DNA of 64,000 nucleotides. Source: Hormoscilla sp. GM7CHS1pb (GTDB taxonomy: Bacteria; Cyanobacteriota; Cyanobacteriia; Cyanobacteriales; Desertifilaceae). The stretch spans positions 434,001 through 498,000 of the forward strand of contig JACONN010000003.1 of the NCBI GenBank assembly GCA_014323675.1, given 5' to 3'. Each line of letters begins with the position of its first letter. The stretch's first letter is position 1. Below the pieces are notes generated by a model, which worked only from the letters and a program-made list of their open reading frames with translations, was not told the origin of the DNA and made no database searches. Position numbers and translations under genes: made by a program. Positions 53,880 to 63,067 of this stretch are shown here, one piece after another.

Positions 53880-54968
53880 ATGACTGAAACTTATCTGCTG
53901 TCAAAGCTAAAATCGGTTGAAGAAACTTTTAATGAATTGACGAAACGTCTGGCAGACCCTGATCTAGCCACAGATCCAACGGAGGTGCAACGGGTGGCAA
54001 AAGCCCGATCGTCCCTAGAGGAAGTGGTGAATACTTTCGATCTGTGGAAGGGGACAAGCACAGAGTTGTCCGGTGCCAAAGAGGTGCTCAAAGAGGCTAA
54101 CGGCGACTCGGAAATGGAGTATTTGGCAGCTAGTGAGGTGAAAGAACTGGAAACAAAGCTCTCCGGGCTGGAGAATCGCTTGAAGATTTTGCTCTTACCC
54201 CAGGATCCTCTAGATGAGAAAAACATCATGTTGGAAATTAGGGCAGGTACGGGGGGTGATGAAGCTAGTATCTGGGCAGGAGATTTGGTGCGGATGTACT
54301 CGCGCTATGCGGAAAGCCAAAAGTGGCAGGTTAAGCTATTGAGCGAGTCGCTAGCAGAGATGGGCGGCTTTAAGGAGGCGATTCTAGAAATCCAAGGCGA
54401 TCGGGTATACAGTAAACTGAAGTTTGAAGCAGGAGTCCACCGAGTTCAGCGAGTGCCAGTGACAGAAGCGGGGGGAAGGGTTCACACTTCCACGGCAACA
54501 GTAGCGGTGATGCCAGAGGTGGATGATGTAGAGGTCGAAATTGACCAGAAGGATTTGGAAATATCGACGGCTCGCTCCGGTGGCGCAGGCGGACAAAATG
54601 TGAATAAGGTGGAAACTGCCGTTGACCTGTATCATAAGCCTACGGGTATCCGGATTTTTTGTACGGAAGAGCGATCGCAGCTGCAAAACCGGGAGCGGGC
54701 TATGCAAATATTGCGGGCTAAGCTCTATGAGATGAAGCTGCGAGAACAGCAGGAAGCGGTCACGGATATGCGGCGATCGCAGGTAGGAACTGGCGCCAGA
54801 TCGGAAAAAATCCGCACCTACAACTACAAAGATAACCGCGTGACGGACCATCGCCTGGGTCATAATTTCGTTCTCACCCCGCTCCTAGAAGGAAACCTGG
54901 AAAGCACTGTTCAAGCATGCATTGCCCAAGACCAGCAGGAACGGCTAGTAGAACTGGCAACTCAATGA
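53880..54968 (+). CDS. prfA: Peptide chain release factor 1
   Basis: 362 residues. [37 protein letters not shown] (codon-recognition PVT) and the catalytic [20 protein letters not shown] with GGQ. Releases the peptide at UAA and UAG. Follows rpmE as in other cyanobacteria. Full length. Confidence 0.98.
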   Translation: MTETYLLSKLKSVEETFNELTKRLADPDLATDPTEVQRVAKARSSLEEVVNTFDLWKGTSTELSGAKEVLKEANGDSEMEYLAASEVKELETKLSGLENRLKILLLPQDPLDEKNIMLEIRAGTGGDEASIWAGDLVRMYSRYAESQKWQVKLLSESLAEMGGFKEAILEIQGDRVYSKLKFEAGVHRVQRVPVTEAGGRVHTSTATVAVMPEVDDVEVEIDQKDLEISTARSGGAGGQNVNKVETAVDLYHKPTGIRIFCTEERSQLQNRERAMQILRAKLYEMKLREQQEAVTDMRRSQVGTGARSEKIRTYNYKDNRVTDHRLGHNFVLTPLLEGNLESTVQACIAQDQQERLVELATQ

Positions 54969-55287
54969 TCGAGATAGCAGAGAAATAGCACAGTGGTTTG
55001 GCAAAATAGCAATATAGGCCAAGAGGTGCTGACATCATTAAGGCGATGGAACCGCCGCTCAGATCGCAGGCTTGTACCCGAGTCATCTCACTCTTTGGTC
55101 TTCTACCCTGGCGGCCATAGCTGGTGGCGTGGGAGACCGAAGCAGGGCAAGAAGCTGTAACTAAATACCTGGACACCTTTGGACATTATTTCCAAAATGG
55201 GTAATAATCGTAGTGTAGTTTATATCAATACAATACTCTTCTGAGAAACAAGAAACTTATTGATAGCATGGCACCTGTGGAGGATGT
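54969..55287. other. Spacer between prfA and tnpB
   Basis: No gene seen. The last 100 bases, AT-rich, precede the tnpB start and may hold the left end of an IS605-type element; no clear hairpin was identified. Confidence 0.35.
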
Positions 55288-56376
55288 ATGCTTTTAGGTT
55301 TTAAAACCGAATTAAAACTGAACAATCAACAGCGAACGGCGTTGGCTAAACACTGCGGAGTAGCTCGTCATGCTTGGAATTGGGGACTGGGTTTAACAAA
55401 ACAGATACTGGATCATAATCGGGATAATCCAGAAGAGAAAATCAAATTTCCGACAGCAATTGACCTGCATAAATGGTTGATAGCTTTGGTTAAACCTGAG
55501 TATCCCTGGTACTATGAAGTAAGTAAATGCGCCCCGCAATATGCCTTGAGACAACTATCTGAAGCTTGGAGACGGGCATTCAAAAAAACCAGCAAACCAC
55601 CTCGATTCAAAAAGAAAGGTCGTGCTGATAGCTTCACCATAGATGGAGCTATCAAGCTAGAGCACTTCAGAATCAAAGTCCCTAAGATTGATTGGCTAAA
55701 GACGTATGAGCGATTACCGACGTGCTTCAGTCCTAAATCTATAACCATATCCAGGACGGCTGACAGATGGTTCATTAGTTTTAAGATGGAAACTGAACCA
55801 GTCAATAACCCAAAAGCTCACTCTGTAGTGGGAGTATATCTAGGCATAAAAGCACTAGCGGTTCTGTCAACCGGTGAAGTTTTCGAGGGGGCCAAGTGCT
55901 CTCGTAAATACGAGAAAAAACTCTCACGACTGCAATGGCTAAATCGTCATAAAAAGAGCGGTTCAGCGAATTGGAAAAAAGCTCAAGTCAAAATAGCTCA
56001 GTTGCACAGAAAAATAGCCAACATCCGTAAAGATACACTACACAAGCTCACTACCTATTTGGCCAAAAACCACAGCAGGATAGGAATTGAAGACTTAAAT
56101 GTGTCCGGGATGATGGCGAATCATAAACTAGCAAAAGCTATTGCAGACATGGGATTCTATGAATTCAGACGACAGTTGTCGTATAAGTGTGAGTTATACG
56201 GCTCGACCTTAGTTGTGGTTGACCAATGGTATCCTTCAACGAAGACTTGCTCTCGGTGTCACACAAAAAAAGATTCCATGCCGTTATCAGAAAGGGTTTT
56301 CCGATGTGACAACTGCGGGTTTGAGTGTGATCGAGACTTGAACGCATCGTTTAATTTAGAACAAGCCGCCAGTTAG
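55288..56376 (+). CDS. tnpB: TnpB-like RNA-guided nuclease, first RuvC Asp replaced by Tyr
   Basis: 362 residues starting at ATG 55288 (LLGFKTELKLNNQQRTALAK). A helix-rich N-terminal region carries RHAWNWGLGLTKQ; the RuvC domain would begin at VVGVYLGIKAL. Position 184 is Tyr (TAT, 55837-55839) instead of the catalytic Asp of the GVDLGIK motif. The other two acidic residues are present: Glu268 (GIEDLNVSGM) and Asp350 (CDRDLNAS). The zinc ribbon has Cys321, Cys324, Cys340 and Cys343. No tnpA is beside it. Inference: RNA-guided binding without cleavage, or simply a fresh mutation. Confidence 0.9.
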   Translation: MLLGFKTELKLNNQQRTALAKHCGVARHAWNWGLGLTKQILDHNRDNPEEKIKFPTAIDLHKWLIALVKPEYPWYYEVSKCAPQYALRQLSEAWRRAFKKTSKPPRFKKKGRADSFTIDGAIKLEHFRIKVPKIDWLKTYERLPTCFSPKSITISRTADRWFISFKMETEPVNNPKAHSVVGVYLGIKALAVLSTGEVFEGAKCSRKYEKKLSRLQWLNRHKKSGSANWKKAQVKIAQLHRKIANIRKDTLHKLTTYLAKNHSRIGIEDLNVSGMMANHKLAKAIADMGFYEFRRQLSYKCELYGSTLVVVDQWYPSTKTCSRCHTKKDSMPLSERVFRCDNCGFECDRDLNASFNLEQAAS

Positions 56377-56524
56377 GTGGTGTTAGCCTGTGGACTGGTC
56401 AGTGCCGACACGATCAGGACGAAGCAGGAAGTAAGTTCCAAAGATGTCCAGTGATGGGTAGCTTTGGGTAAGTCTTATGTAACGGACAAAACCTATCTAG
56501 TTGCTCACCTAATGGTGCCCCGTC
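56377..56524 (+). ncRNA. Possible omega-RNA / right-end region of the tnpB element
   Basis: In IS605-type elements the guide RNA lies at the 3' end of tnpB and just past it, ending at the element boundary. The 148 bases here are GC-balanced with several short hairpins (GTGCCGACAC near 56402; ATGTCCAGTGATG near 56443). The boundary could not be fixed, so this is position-based. Confidence 0.3.
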
Positions 56525-57379
56525 ATGCCACAACCTAACCCACAATCGATCGCGCAGCTCCTGAACCAGTCCCTGGAACCCCTAGGCATTACCGCGAAGG
56601 CGGTGATTAAGCAGGATTGCTTACACATATTGCTGGAGTCAGATGAGGTCCCAGAGAAACAAGAGCTCGTGGGATTAGTCTTGGAAGAAATTGTCAGCCA
56701 GTCCATTGAAGGCATTCCCAAAATGTTGGTTTATGGACGGAGGAAGGGAACTAAGCAACCAGACTGGAGTGAGGAATTCGACCTGTCAGCAGCGCAGCCT
56801 CCTGATGAGGAGGAATATCCTGAGGTGGATGAGGAAAAAGAGGAGGAAGAACAGTTGGATGATGATGATAATGAACCAACGGACTCCTCTGAGGAGTTGA
56901 TTGAAGAAGACACCCCAGGGGAAGAGTCCAAACCCAAGAGCGCCGACAAAATCAAAAAACTGCTTCCCATTGCCGCTATCATATTGGTGGTGTTGCTGCT
57001 GGGATCTGGGGTGTGGTGGTTCTTGAATCAAAAACTGGCACCGCAGCAACCACAGGTAAAGGAACCAGCACCCAGCCAGCCCAAAAGACCAGTACCGACG
57101 CCAGCAGAAAAGCCGCAACCAGCAAATCAGACTTCCCCAGGGACTGGGGGGGTGGATCCGGCTCAAGGCTGGAGGTTGGCGATCAATAAAGCGACTTCGG
57201 CGGCGGAGTTAACCCAAACGGCTCAAACTAAAGCTGATTGGGAAACGGTTGCTAGTCAGTGGACTGAGGCGATCGAACTGCTGAAAATTGTCCCGTCCGA
57301 CCATCCAGAATATGACAGAGCGCAAAAAAAAATAGTGGAGTATCAGAAAAATCTGAAATACGCTGCTTCTCGCCCATAA
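56525..57379 (+). CDS. Single-pass membrane protein of unknown function
   Basis: 284 residues. Residues 1-70 form a small domain (SIAQLLNQSLEPLGITAKAV, HILLESDEVPE) seen in cyanobacterial proteins of unknown role. A very acidic linker follows (runs of Glu and Asp, 95-140). The membrane segment (LLPIAAIILVVLLLGSGVWW) lies at about 147-166. Then comes a Pro/Gln-rich stretch and a C-terminal helical domain with WTEAIELLKIVPSDHPEYD, like a single TPR-type unit. I do not recognise a family. Intact. Confidence 0.75.
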   Translation: MPQPNPQSIAQLLNQSLEPLGITAKAVIKQDCLHILLESDEVPEKQELVGLVLEEIVSQSIEGIPKMLVYGRRKGTKQPDWSEEFDLSAAQPPDEEEYPEVDEEKEEEEQLDDDDNEPTDSSEELIEEDTPGEESKPKSADKIKKLLPIAAIILVVLLLGSGVWWFLNQKLAPQQPQVKEPAPSQPKRPVPTPAEKPQPANQTSPGTGGVDPAQGWRLAINKATSAAELTQTAQTKADWETVASQWTEAIELLKIVPSDHPEYDRAQKKIVEYQKNLKYAASRP

Positions 57380-57565
57380 GTATAAGTATATAGCTTCTTG
57401 GCAGGAAATTGTCAAGGATGAATAAATAACAAGGGTCTGATAGATCGCCCGTGGAGTCCCGGTAGCCCCTGCTGGGGGGCTGTGGGCGGATTTTATGATT
57501 TTTTAACGCCATACACTGATGCCCAGTCTAGAATGGAGATGCATCGGAGTTAGGCGAGGGCAAAT

Positions 57566-58419
57566 ATGATGGAAACTATTATCGGGACGGCTTTAGTTAT
57601 AAGCATCTTACTGGGACTCTCGGGACTGAAAATAGATCGGGAATATCAGCGGGGCGTGATTTTTCGCCTCGGGAGGATGAAAAGTGTCAGGGGTCCGGGG
57701 ATGTATTGGATTATTCCCGTGCTGGATCAAAAGAAACAAGTGGATATCCGCACGAAAACTGTAGATATCCAGCCACAAGAAACGATAACGGCTGATAGCG
57801 TTACGATTAAGGTAAATGCTGTCCTATACTATCGCTTAATTGACCCGAATAAAGCGATAAATAAGGTGGAAAACTACGAGATTGCAGTATATCAAACGGC
57901 ATTGACTACTTTACGCAACGTGGTGGGGCAAAATATCCTGGATGATGTGCTGCAAAACCGCGATAAAATTAACAATACAATCCAAGAAATTGTCGATGAA
58001 GTTACGGGTCCTTGGGGGTGGTGATCGAACGGGTGGAAATGAAAGATGTGGAAATTCCTCCGAGTATGCAACGGGCGATGGCTAAAGAAGCGGAAGCGGT
58101 CCGGGAAAAACGCGCTCGCATAATTAAAGCGGCAGCGGAACAGGAAGCTTCGATTAAATTAGCTGAAGCTTCTCAGAAGATTGTAGAAAATCCGGCGGTT
58201 TTGGAATTGCGACGCTTGCAAATGCTGACGGAAATTGGGGCTGAAAATAATACTACTACGGTGCTGATGATACCTTCTGATTTCCTCATGATGGCAAAAA
58301 ACTTATCAGATGTTGTGCAAGCAGCTACAAAGTCACAAGATAAATCAGCAGAAAAAGCAGAAACTTCGTCAGTAAGTTCGGAGAAGGTAACCCCCAGCTG
58401 CAAGAGTCCAGAGAAGTGA
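57566..58419 (+). CDS. SPFH/band 7 (stomatin/slipin-like) protein, one-base shift in a G run
   Basis: The first part reads LKIDREYQRGVIFRLGRMKS, YWIIPVLDQKKQVDIRTKTV and LDDVLQNRDKINNTIQEIVD to GPWGW and TGA. The second part, one frame over, reads VVIERVEMKDVEIPPSMQRA and AAEQEASIKLAEASQ. In relatives these join as GPWGVVIERVE. Adding one G to the G5 run at 58014-58018 restores a 284-residue protein with N-terminal membrane anchor (LVISILLGLSGL), SPFH domain and coiled-coil tail. Likely membrane-microdomain scaffold. Treated as one gene with a sequence error. Confidence 0.85.
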
Positions 58420-58797
58420 ATTTGAATTTCCTTGCTGATGGGCAACATTCGACATCTGATAAAATTCTAGCTGATAGTTAGGAGATCGAGGTACTTCTCT
58501 TCGCAGGAGGGGGCCTTGTCGAGAAAGGATTTAGCCCACGCTTTGTGGACTTTTACTCTTAGCGTCGGCCTGTTGCGATAGGTGCAAGATATGAGTTAAA
58601 ACCCACTGAAAGCCTTGTCGTTTTTCCCTCGTTATGGAGGCTCCGCCTCTAGTTGAGAATGGTGCAAGATATGAGTTAAAACAGACTATTAAGCTAATTA
58701 TTATAAATTGTAGCAGTGTTTGTCAAAAACGGAAATTAGTCAAGAGAACGCTCGTGCTTTAGGGAAATTTTTCCATACTTCAAGGATTTGCAAAAAG

Positions 58798-58864
58798 TAG
58801 GGAGTGGGGAGACAGAAGTGAACCCCAACGCCATTCTCCTCTACTCTCTACTCCCCACTCCCTA
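58798..58864. repeat. Inverted repeat, 14-bp arms
   Basis: TAGGGAGTGGGGAG (58798-58811) and its exact complement CTCCCCACTCCCTA (58851-58864), separated by 39 nt. Confidence 0.8.
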
Positions 58865-58953
58865 ACCGAGAAGTATTGGGGTTCGTAGTAAACACTTCAG
58901 TGTTTCCCCGTGCCCCTAAATGGGGCACGGTTAAGGCATGGTTCGTAGTAAGG

Positions 58954-59026
58954 GTTTCTTTGACTATCTCGGTGGAGATGCGAAAATAACCTCCCAGAAA
59001 CCGGGTTTCTGACCTGCTCGCGATCG
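58954..59026. repeat. 73-bp direct repeat, copy 1
   Basis: GTTTCTTTGACTATCTCGGT and so on to CGCGATCG; matches 59058-59130 with a handful of differences. It contains AGAAACCGGGTTTCT at 58996-59010. Confidence 0.8.
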
Positions 59027-59048
59027 GGGGGCGATCCGATGCCAGCTG

Positions 59049-59130
59049 AGAAACCGGGTTTCTTTGAATATCTCGGTGGGAATACGAAAATAACCTCCCA
59101 GAAACCGGGTTTCTGACCTGTTCGCGATCG
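59049..59130. repeat. AGAAACCGGGTTTCT palindrome plus 73-bp repeat, copy 2
   Basis: Palindromes at 59049-59063 and 59100-59114; the 73-bp repeat runs from 59058 to 59130. Confidence 0.8.
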
Positions 59131-59292
59131 CCCATCGCATGGGACTATCCAAAGGCGCAGTTCCTGACGGTTCGGAGTATACCTGACATGTCAAGGCGAT
59201 CGGGGGTTGACAATCAAAAATAAATCAGCTAAAATAAATAGAGTGCGATCGCGATCGCAGTCAGCATATCCACCAAATCGGAATTAGACTCT

Positions 59293-59571
59293 ATGAGTAT
59301 TAATGTAGCTTTTCCGGAAGAATTGTTGGTAGCCGCCCGAGAATCGGACGAGAGTTTTGCTCGTAAAGTGAAGATATACACTCTCGGACACTTGTACGCA
59401 GAGGGCAAAATATCATCAGGTATAGGTGCCCAAGTCTTAGGGTGTGACAAGTGGGAGTTTTATCGACTCCTCAGCGAGTATGGGTTTGCCGTGATAGACT
59501 ATACAGCGGCAGAACTGGAAATGGAGGCGAAAACTAGCAGAGAAATTGCTGCGAGGGTGAAAAAATCGTGA
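59293..59571 (+). CDS. UPF0175-family antitoxin
   Basis: 92 residues: [20 protein letters not shown], then [20 protein letters not shown] as the helix-turn-helix. It overlaps the start of a DUF3368 toxin remnant (59568). The antitoxin looks intact, so this is another antitoxin without a working toxin. Confidence 0.85.
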   Translation: MSINVAFPEELLVAARESDESFARKVKIYTLGHLYAEGKISSGIGAQVLGCDKWEFYRLLSEYGFAVIDYTAAELEMEAKTSREIAARVKKS

Positions 59572-59860
59572 AGGTTATTGTTGACGCCACCCCTATAATC
59601 GCCCTGTCTATGATTAATCGCCTGGAAATATTGCACGAGTTGTTTGATGAGGCGCTCGTCAACGAATACGGTTTATCAGGAAGTAGCTAGTGATGGGATT
59701 GCCAGTAAAAGGAACAGTGGGAATTTTGTTGGCTGGGTTTCGCGCTGGATATCTGTCAAAAATAGAAGCAAAAGATGCCGTGCAGCTCCTGCTTGACAAC
59801 GGAATTCGCCTCGGTTCCCAAATAATTACTTGGTTTGAGACAGAGTTAGAACAACCCTGA
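59568..59860 (+). pseudogene. DUF3368 toxin with internal deletion
   Basis: GTG at 59568 begins VIVDATPIIALSMINRLEIL and ends prematurely (ALVNEYGLSGSS, TAG). The C-terminal part follows as GLPVKGTVGILLAGFRAGYL, ending LGSQIITWFETELEQP at 59860. The central 60-70 residues, including the GEAEAI-type acidic motif, are gone. Inactive. Confidence 0.8.
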
Positions 59861-60129
59861 ATAGTAGCTTGTGAAATTTTGGGTATTCTGGGTGATGTCC
59901 TTCTGCGGGGCCAATGCACTGGCTGTGAGGGGCGCCCGGCGAAAAAACACTTGACAAGTATGAGATATTTGTGCTAAAGGGTATGAGAGGAGTAAATGGC
60001 ACCAGTTGGGTTTCGTGCGGAGACCCAACCTACTGTGTATAGGTTAATGTATTATATTTGTGGTATGATTGCCCCAGAGCAAGTAAAATAGACGAAATTG
60101 CAAGACCAGGTAACTGGGGAGGTAGCAAG

Positions 60130-61827
60130 ATCGAAACTATCTACGGAAATCTTCAGGGTCTCAAACCAAGTCAACTGAAGCAGTTGCAACGACTTTATCA
60201 TCAGCGCCTTCCGGGCGATCGCCTGACAACGGCAGAATTTGCCCAGCGACTGGCGGAGATCGGCACGGAAATCAACCAACCCCTCTGTAGCTACATTAAT
60301 CGCCGGGGACAGGTAATTCGCGTCGGGGTGGGGACTCCCCGCCAAACCCAAATACCGCCTTTGGAGTTACCTCGCTACGGTGCGGAACGACTCTGCGGTA
60401 TTCGCTGCATTGCTACCCAACTGAAGTCTCACCCTCCGAGTGAAGATACTTTGACGGCAATGGCCATCCAGCGTTTAGATGCATTGGTCGTTCTCACTCT
60501 CACGGGAGGTGGGTTTACTCGCCGAGGTGGTGGCGCCACGGGTTACGTTAAAGAAGCATATTTAGCCCATCTCGTCCCCCATCCCGAGAAAAATTGGACT
60601 CTATCTCCTCCCCTGAGTCTGGAGGAACTGGGCGATCGGGATTTTCTGGACTTAGTGTCCGGACTGGAAGAGGAGTTCCGCCGGGAATATGTGGCCCAAG
60701 AGGTAGACGACGACCGAGATCGGGTGCTGCTAGTGGGTCTGAGGACCGATGATATCGGGTCCAGTCGGTTTGAAAATGGTTTAGCAGAATTGACCCGGTT
60801 GGTGGAAACTGCTGGTGGAGATGTGCTCTCAGTCATGCGCCAAAGGCGATCGCGCCCCCATCCCCAAACGGTAGTCGGTGCGGGGAAGGTGCAAGAAATA
60901 GCCTTGACAGTGCAAACAATAGGGGCGAATTTAGTGGCCTTTGACCGAGACCTGTCCCCGGCCCAAGTCCGGAACCTGGAACGGCAGACAGGGGTGCGAG
61001 TGGTAGACCGGACAGAGGTAATATTGGATATTTTTGCCCAACGGGCTCAATCTCGGGCTGGTAAATTACAGGTGGAACTTGCCCAACTGGAGTATACCCT
61101 ACCCCGCCTGACTGGACGCGGTCAAGATATGTCCCGACTGGGGGGCGGTATCGGGACTAGGGGTCCGGGGGAAACTAAGTTGGAAACGGAACGCCGCGCG
61201 ATCGGGCGGCGCATTTCCCGACTGCAACAGGAAGTTAATCTTCTGCTTGCACATCGCTCGCGACTGCGGAGTCAGCGACAGCATCGGGAAGTGAGTAGTA
61301 TAGCAGTGGTGGGCTATACAAATGCGGGCAAGTCTACCCTGCTGAATACTTTAACTAATGCGGAAGTTTACACCGCAGACCAGCTATTTGCGACCCTGGA
61401 CCCCACGACCCGACGGTTGGTAGTGAATGATGGGGAAACGGGGGAGGCCCGGACAATTTTGCTGACAGATACGGTGGGGTTTATTCACGAACTGCCACCA
61501 CCATTGATCGATGCTTTTCGTGCTACCTTGGAGGAAGTAACGGAAGCTGACGCTTTGCTGCATCTGGTGGATCTCTCCCATCCCGCTTGGCAGAGTCACA
61601 TCCGATCGGTAATGCGTCTGCTATCGGAAATGCCTGTCACTCCCGGACCAGCATTGGTGGTGTTTAATAAGATTGACGAGGTAGATGGAGATACCCTGGC
61701 ATTGGCCCAAGAGGAGTTTCCCCAAGCGCTATTTATTTCCGCCAGTCAGCGCTTGGGACTGGAAACCCTCCGTCAGAAACTCGCCCAGTTGGTTCAATAC
61801 GCCGTTGCTTCTATACCCCCACCATAA
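60130..61827 (+). CDS. hflX: GTPase HflX
   Basis: 565 residues if started at 60130. The N-terminal HflX domain has VGAGKVQEIAL, DRTEVILDIFAQRAQSRAGK and SRLGGGIGTRGPGETKLETE. The G domain has GYTNAGKSTLLN (G1), DTVGFI (G3) and VVFNKIDEV (G4). It splits stalled or dormant ribosomes. Relatives begin METIYGN; here the codon is ATC. A strong GGGGAGGT lies 6 nt upstream (60116-60123), so a non-standard ATC start or an ATG-to-ATC change is indicated. A TTG at 60058 gives a 24-residue longer form. Confidence 0.93.
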   Translation: METIYGNLQGLKPSQLKQLQRLYHQRLPGDRLTTAEFAQRLAEIGTEINQPLCSYINRRGQVIRVGVGTPRQTQIPPLELPRYGAERLCGIRCIATQLKSHPPSEDTLTAMAIQRLDALVVLTLTGGGFTRRGGGATGYVKEAYLAHLVPHPEKNWTLSPPLSLEELGDRDFLDLVSGLEEEFRREYVAQEVDDDRDRVLLVGLRTDDIGSSRFENGLAELTRLVETAGGDVLSVMRQRRSRPHPQTVVGAGKVQEIALTVQTIGANLVAFDRDLSPAQVRNLERQTGVRVVDRTEVILDIFAQRAQSRAGKLQVELAQLEYTLPRLTGRGQDMSRLGGGIGTRGPGETKLETERRAIGRRISRLQQEVNLLLAHRSRLRSQRQHREVSSIAVVGYTNAGKSTLLNTLTNAEVYTADQLFATLDPTTRRLVVNDGETGEARTILLTDTVGFIHELPPPLIDAFRATLEEVTEADALLHLVDLSHPAWQSHIRSVMRLLSEMPVTPGPALVVFNKIDEVDGDTLALAQEEFPQALFISASQRLGLETLRQKLAQLVQYAVASIPPP

Positions 61828-61938
61828 AGGGTTAAAGGAACGAAGCTCGCCCAGGCGGGCTATGGCTGCGCCACGCTGCGCGATCGGAATCTTGGTATAG
61901 AGATGATACAATAAAATGAGTGAGAGATGCCAAAAATT

Positions 61939-62205
61939 ATGACCAGTATCACGATCAGTAACCTTGATGAAAGCCTCTTATCCCGCTTACAAAAGCGAGC
62001 AGAAGATAGCGGACTGTCCCTCGAAGAAGAGGTCAAAGAAATCCTCCAGGCCGCCCTATTGACAGAAAAAAACTCTCAACCCTTAAATCTTGCCGAAGCC
62101 ATTGAGCGAGGTTTTGCCCATTTGGGGGAGTTTGAGATACCGACTATCGTCAGAGAACCCATGCGCGAACACCCGAATTTTGAGGACTTACATGATTATA
62201 CTTGA
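61939..62205 (+). CDS. Ribbon-helix-helix antitoxin (FitA/VapB-like)
   Basis: 88 residues from ATG 61939 (TSITISNLDESLLSRLQKRA); a start at 61927 is also possible. SGLSLEEEVKEILQAAL is the ribbon-helix-helix DNA-binding fold, and the tail would bind a PIN toxin. It overlaps the toxin ATG at 62192. Intact, but the toxin is not. Confidence 0.82.
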   Translation: MTSITISNLDESLLSRLQKRAEDSGLSLEEEVKEILQAALLTEKNSQPLNLAEAIERGFAHLGEFEIPTIVREPMREHPNFEDLHDYT

Positions 62206-62538
62206 CACAAATGTATTATCAGGAACCCAAAAGGATCTAAAGTTGTTCGTCAATGGGTGGCAGCACAACCAATAATGAATCTTTTTACAACCACCATAAC
62301 TCAAGCTGAAATTATCTATGGCATTGCTTTATTACCCTCTGGAAAACGTCAAACTGAACTCGGCAAAACGGCGGAACGGATGTTTAATCGAGATTTTGCA
62401 GGGCGGATTTTATCCTTTGATGAAAAGGCGGCGATCGCATTTGCTATGATAGCTAGTAAAAGAAGACGGACAGGTTCCCCTTTAACTATAACTGCCGATT
62501 TTTCCGGAACGGTGCGGGTGTTTGAGGCGGGCCGATAA
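62192..62538 (+). pseudogene. PIN toxin (VapC/FitB-like) with frameshift and replaced C-terminus
   Basis: ATG 62192 gives IILDTNVLSGTQKD, then the frame is lost; the family sequence resumes one frame over with VVRQWVAAQPIMNLFTTTIT, IIYGIALLPSGKRQ and AGRILSFDEKAAIAFA. At the end SPLTITAD runs straight into FSGTVRVFEAGR, coded by the dispersed GATTTTTCCGG motif, so the last part, with the final catalytic Asp region, is lost. Confidence 0.8.
62494..62515 (+). repeat. Dispersed 22-bp motif, copy 3 (at the end of the PIN remnant)
   Basis: GCCGATTTTTCCGGAACGGT followed by GC; it forms the last codons of the truncated toxin. Confidence 0.7.
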
Positions 62539-62687
62539 AACAGTGAGAGAGGGGTGGTTTTGAATCTATGATTTGCAGTCGATACAGATTTTTAAGTGCG
62601 ATCGCCAGACCGATGTCATGGGTAAAACACCGCCAAAAAAGCTGTCATTGAGGGACTAATAGAATAGAAAGGAAAGCTATAAATGTG

Positions 62688-62709
62688 TCAGATTTTTCCG
62701 GAACGGTGG
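62688..62709 (+). repeat. Dispersed 22-bp motif, copy 4 (upstream of grxC)
   Basis: TCAGATTTTTCCGGAACGGT followed by GG, 12 nt upstream of the grxC ATG. Confidence 0.7.
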
Positions 62710-62720
62710 AGAGTAGTATA

Positions 62721-62974
62721 ATGTCTAAGATCGAAATATACACCTGGAGCACTTGTCCCTTTTGCATTCGTGCCAAAGGTTTGCTCAATAAGAAAGGGGC
62801 CGAGTACACGGAATACTGCATTGATGGGATGAGGAGGCCAGGCAGAAAATGGCCGATCGTGCCAATGGACGCACCTCTTTGCCTCAGATTTTCATCAATG
62901 ACCAGCATATCGGCGGTTGCGACGATATCTACGAGTTAGAGTTTCAGGGAGAGCTAGACTTCCTGCTAAAATAA
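62721..62974 (+). CDS. grxC: Glutaredoxin 3, one-base shift in a G run
   Basis: ATG 62721: MSKIEIYTWSTCPFCIRAKG with the CPFC active site (residues 12-15). The frame breaks after YCIDG at a G3 run (62826-62828). Adding one G gives DEEARQKMADRANGRTSLPQ, IFINDQHIGGCDDIYELEF and a stop at 62972-62974, a normal 84-residue glutaredoxin with the TSLPQ and GGCDD glutathione-binding motifs. Reduces protein disulfides with glutathione. The neighbouring gshB makes that glutathione. Confidence 0.88.
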
Positions 62975-63024
62975 TCGTTGGTCAATAGACGCCCTCACCC
63001 TCAAGGGTGGGGGTACTCGAACAA

Positions 63025-63042
63025 AGCCCGCCTTCGCGGGCT
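63025..63042 (+). terminator. Stem-loop between grxC and gshB
   Basis: AGCCCGC, loop CTTC, GCGGGCT: seven perfect pairs. There is no T run after it, so termination is doubtful; an RNA-stability hairpin is also possible. A CACCCTCAAGGGTG hairpin lies 35 nt upstream. Confidence 0.45.
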
Positions 63043-63067
63043 AAATAAAGAGAAGCGTAATGAAATT

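Larger units (their letters stand above)
58420..59292. other. Repeat-rich intergenic region
   Basis: No gene. It holds two copies of GGTGCAAGATATGAGTTAAA (about 58580 and 58661), a 14-bp inverted pair (58798 and 58851), a GTTCGTAGTAA-ACACTTCAGTGTTT unit (58880), a 73-bp direct repeat and AGAAACCGGGTTTCT palindromes. Confidence 0.7.

Noticed and set aside
58798..58864. Transcription terminator after the SPFH gene
   Set aside because: Arms are 39 nt apart, nearly 400 bp from the gene, and no T run follows.
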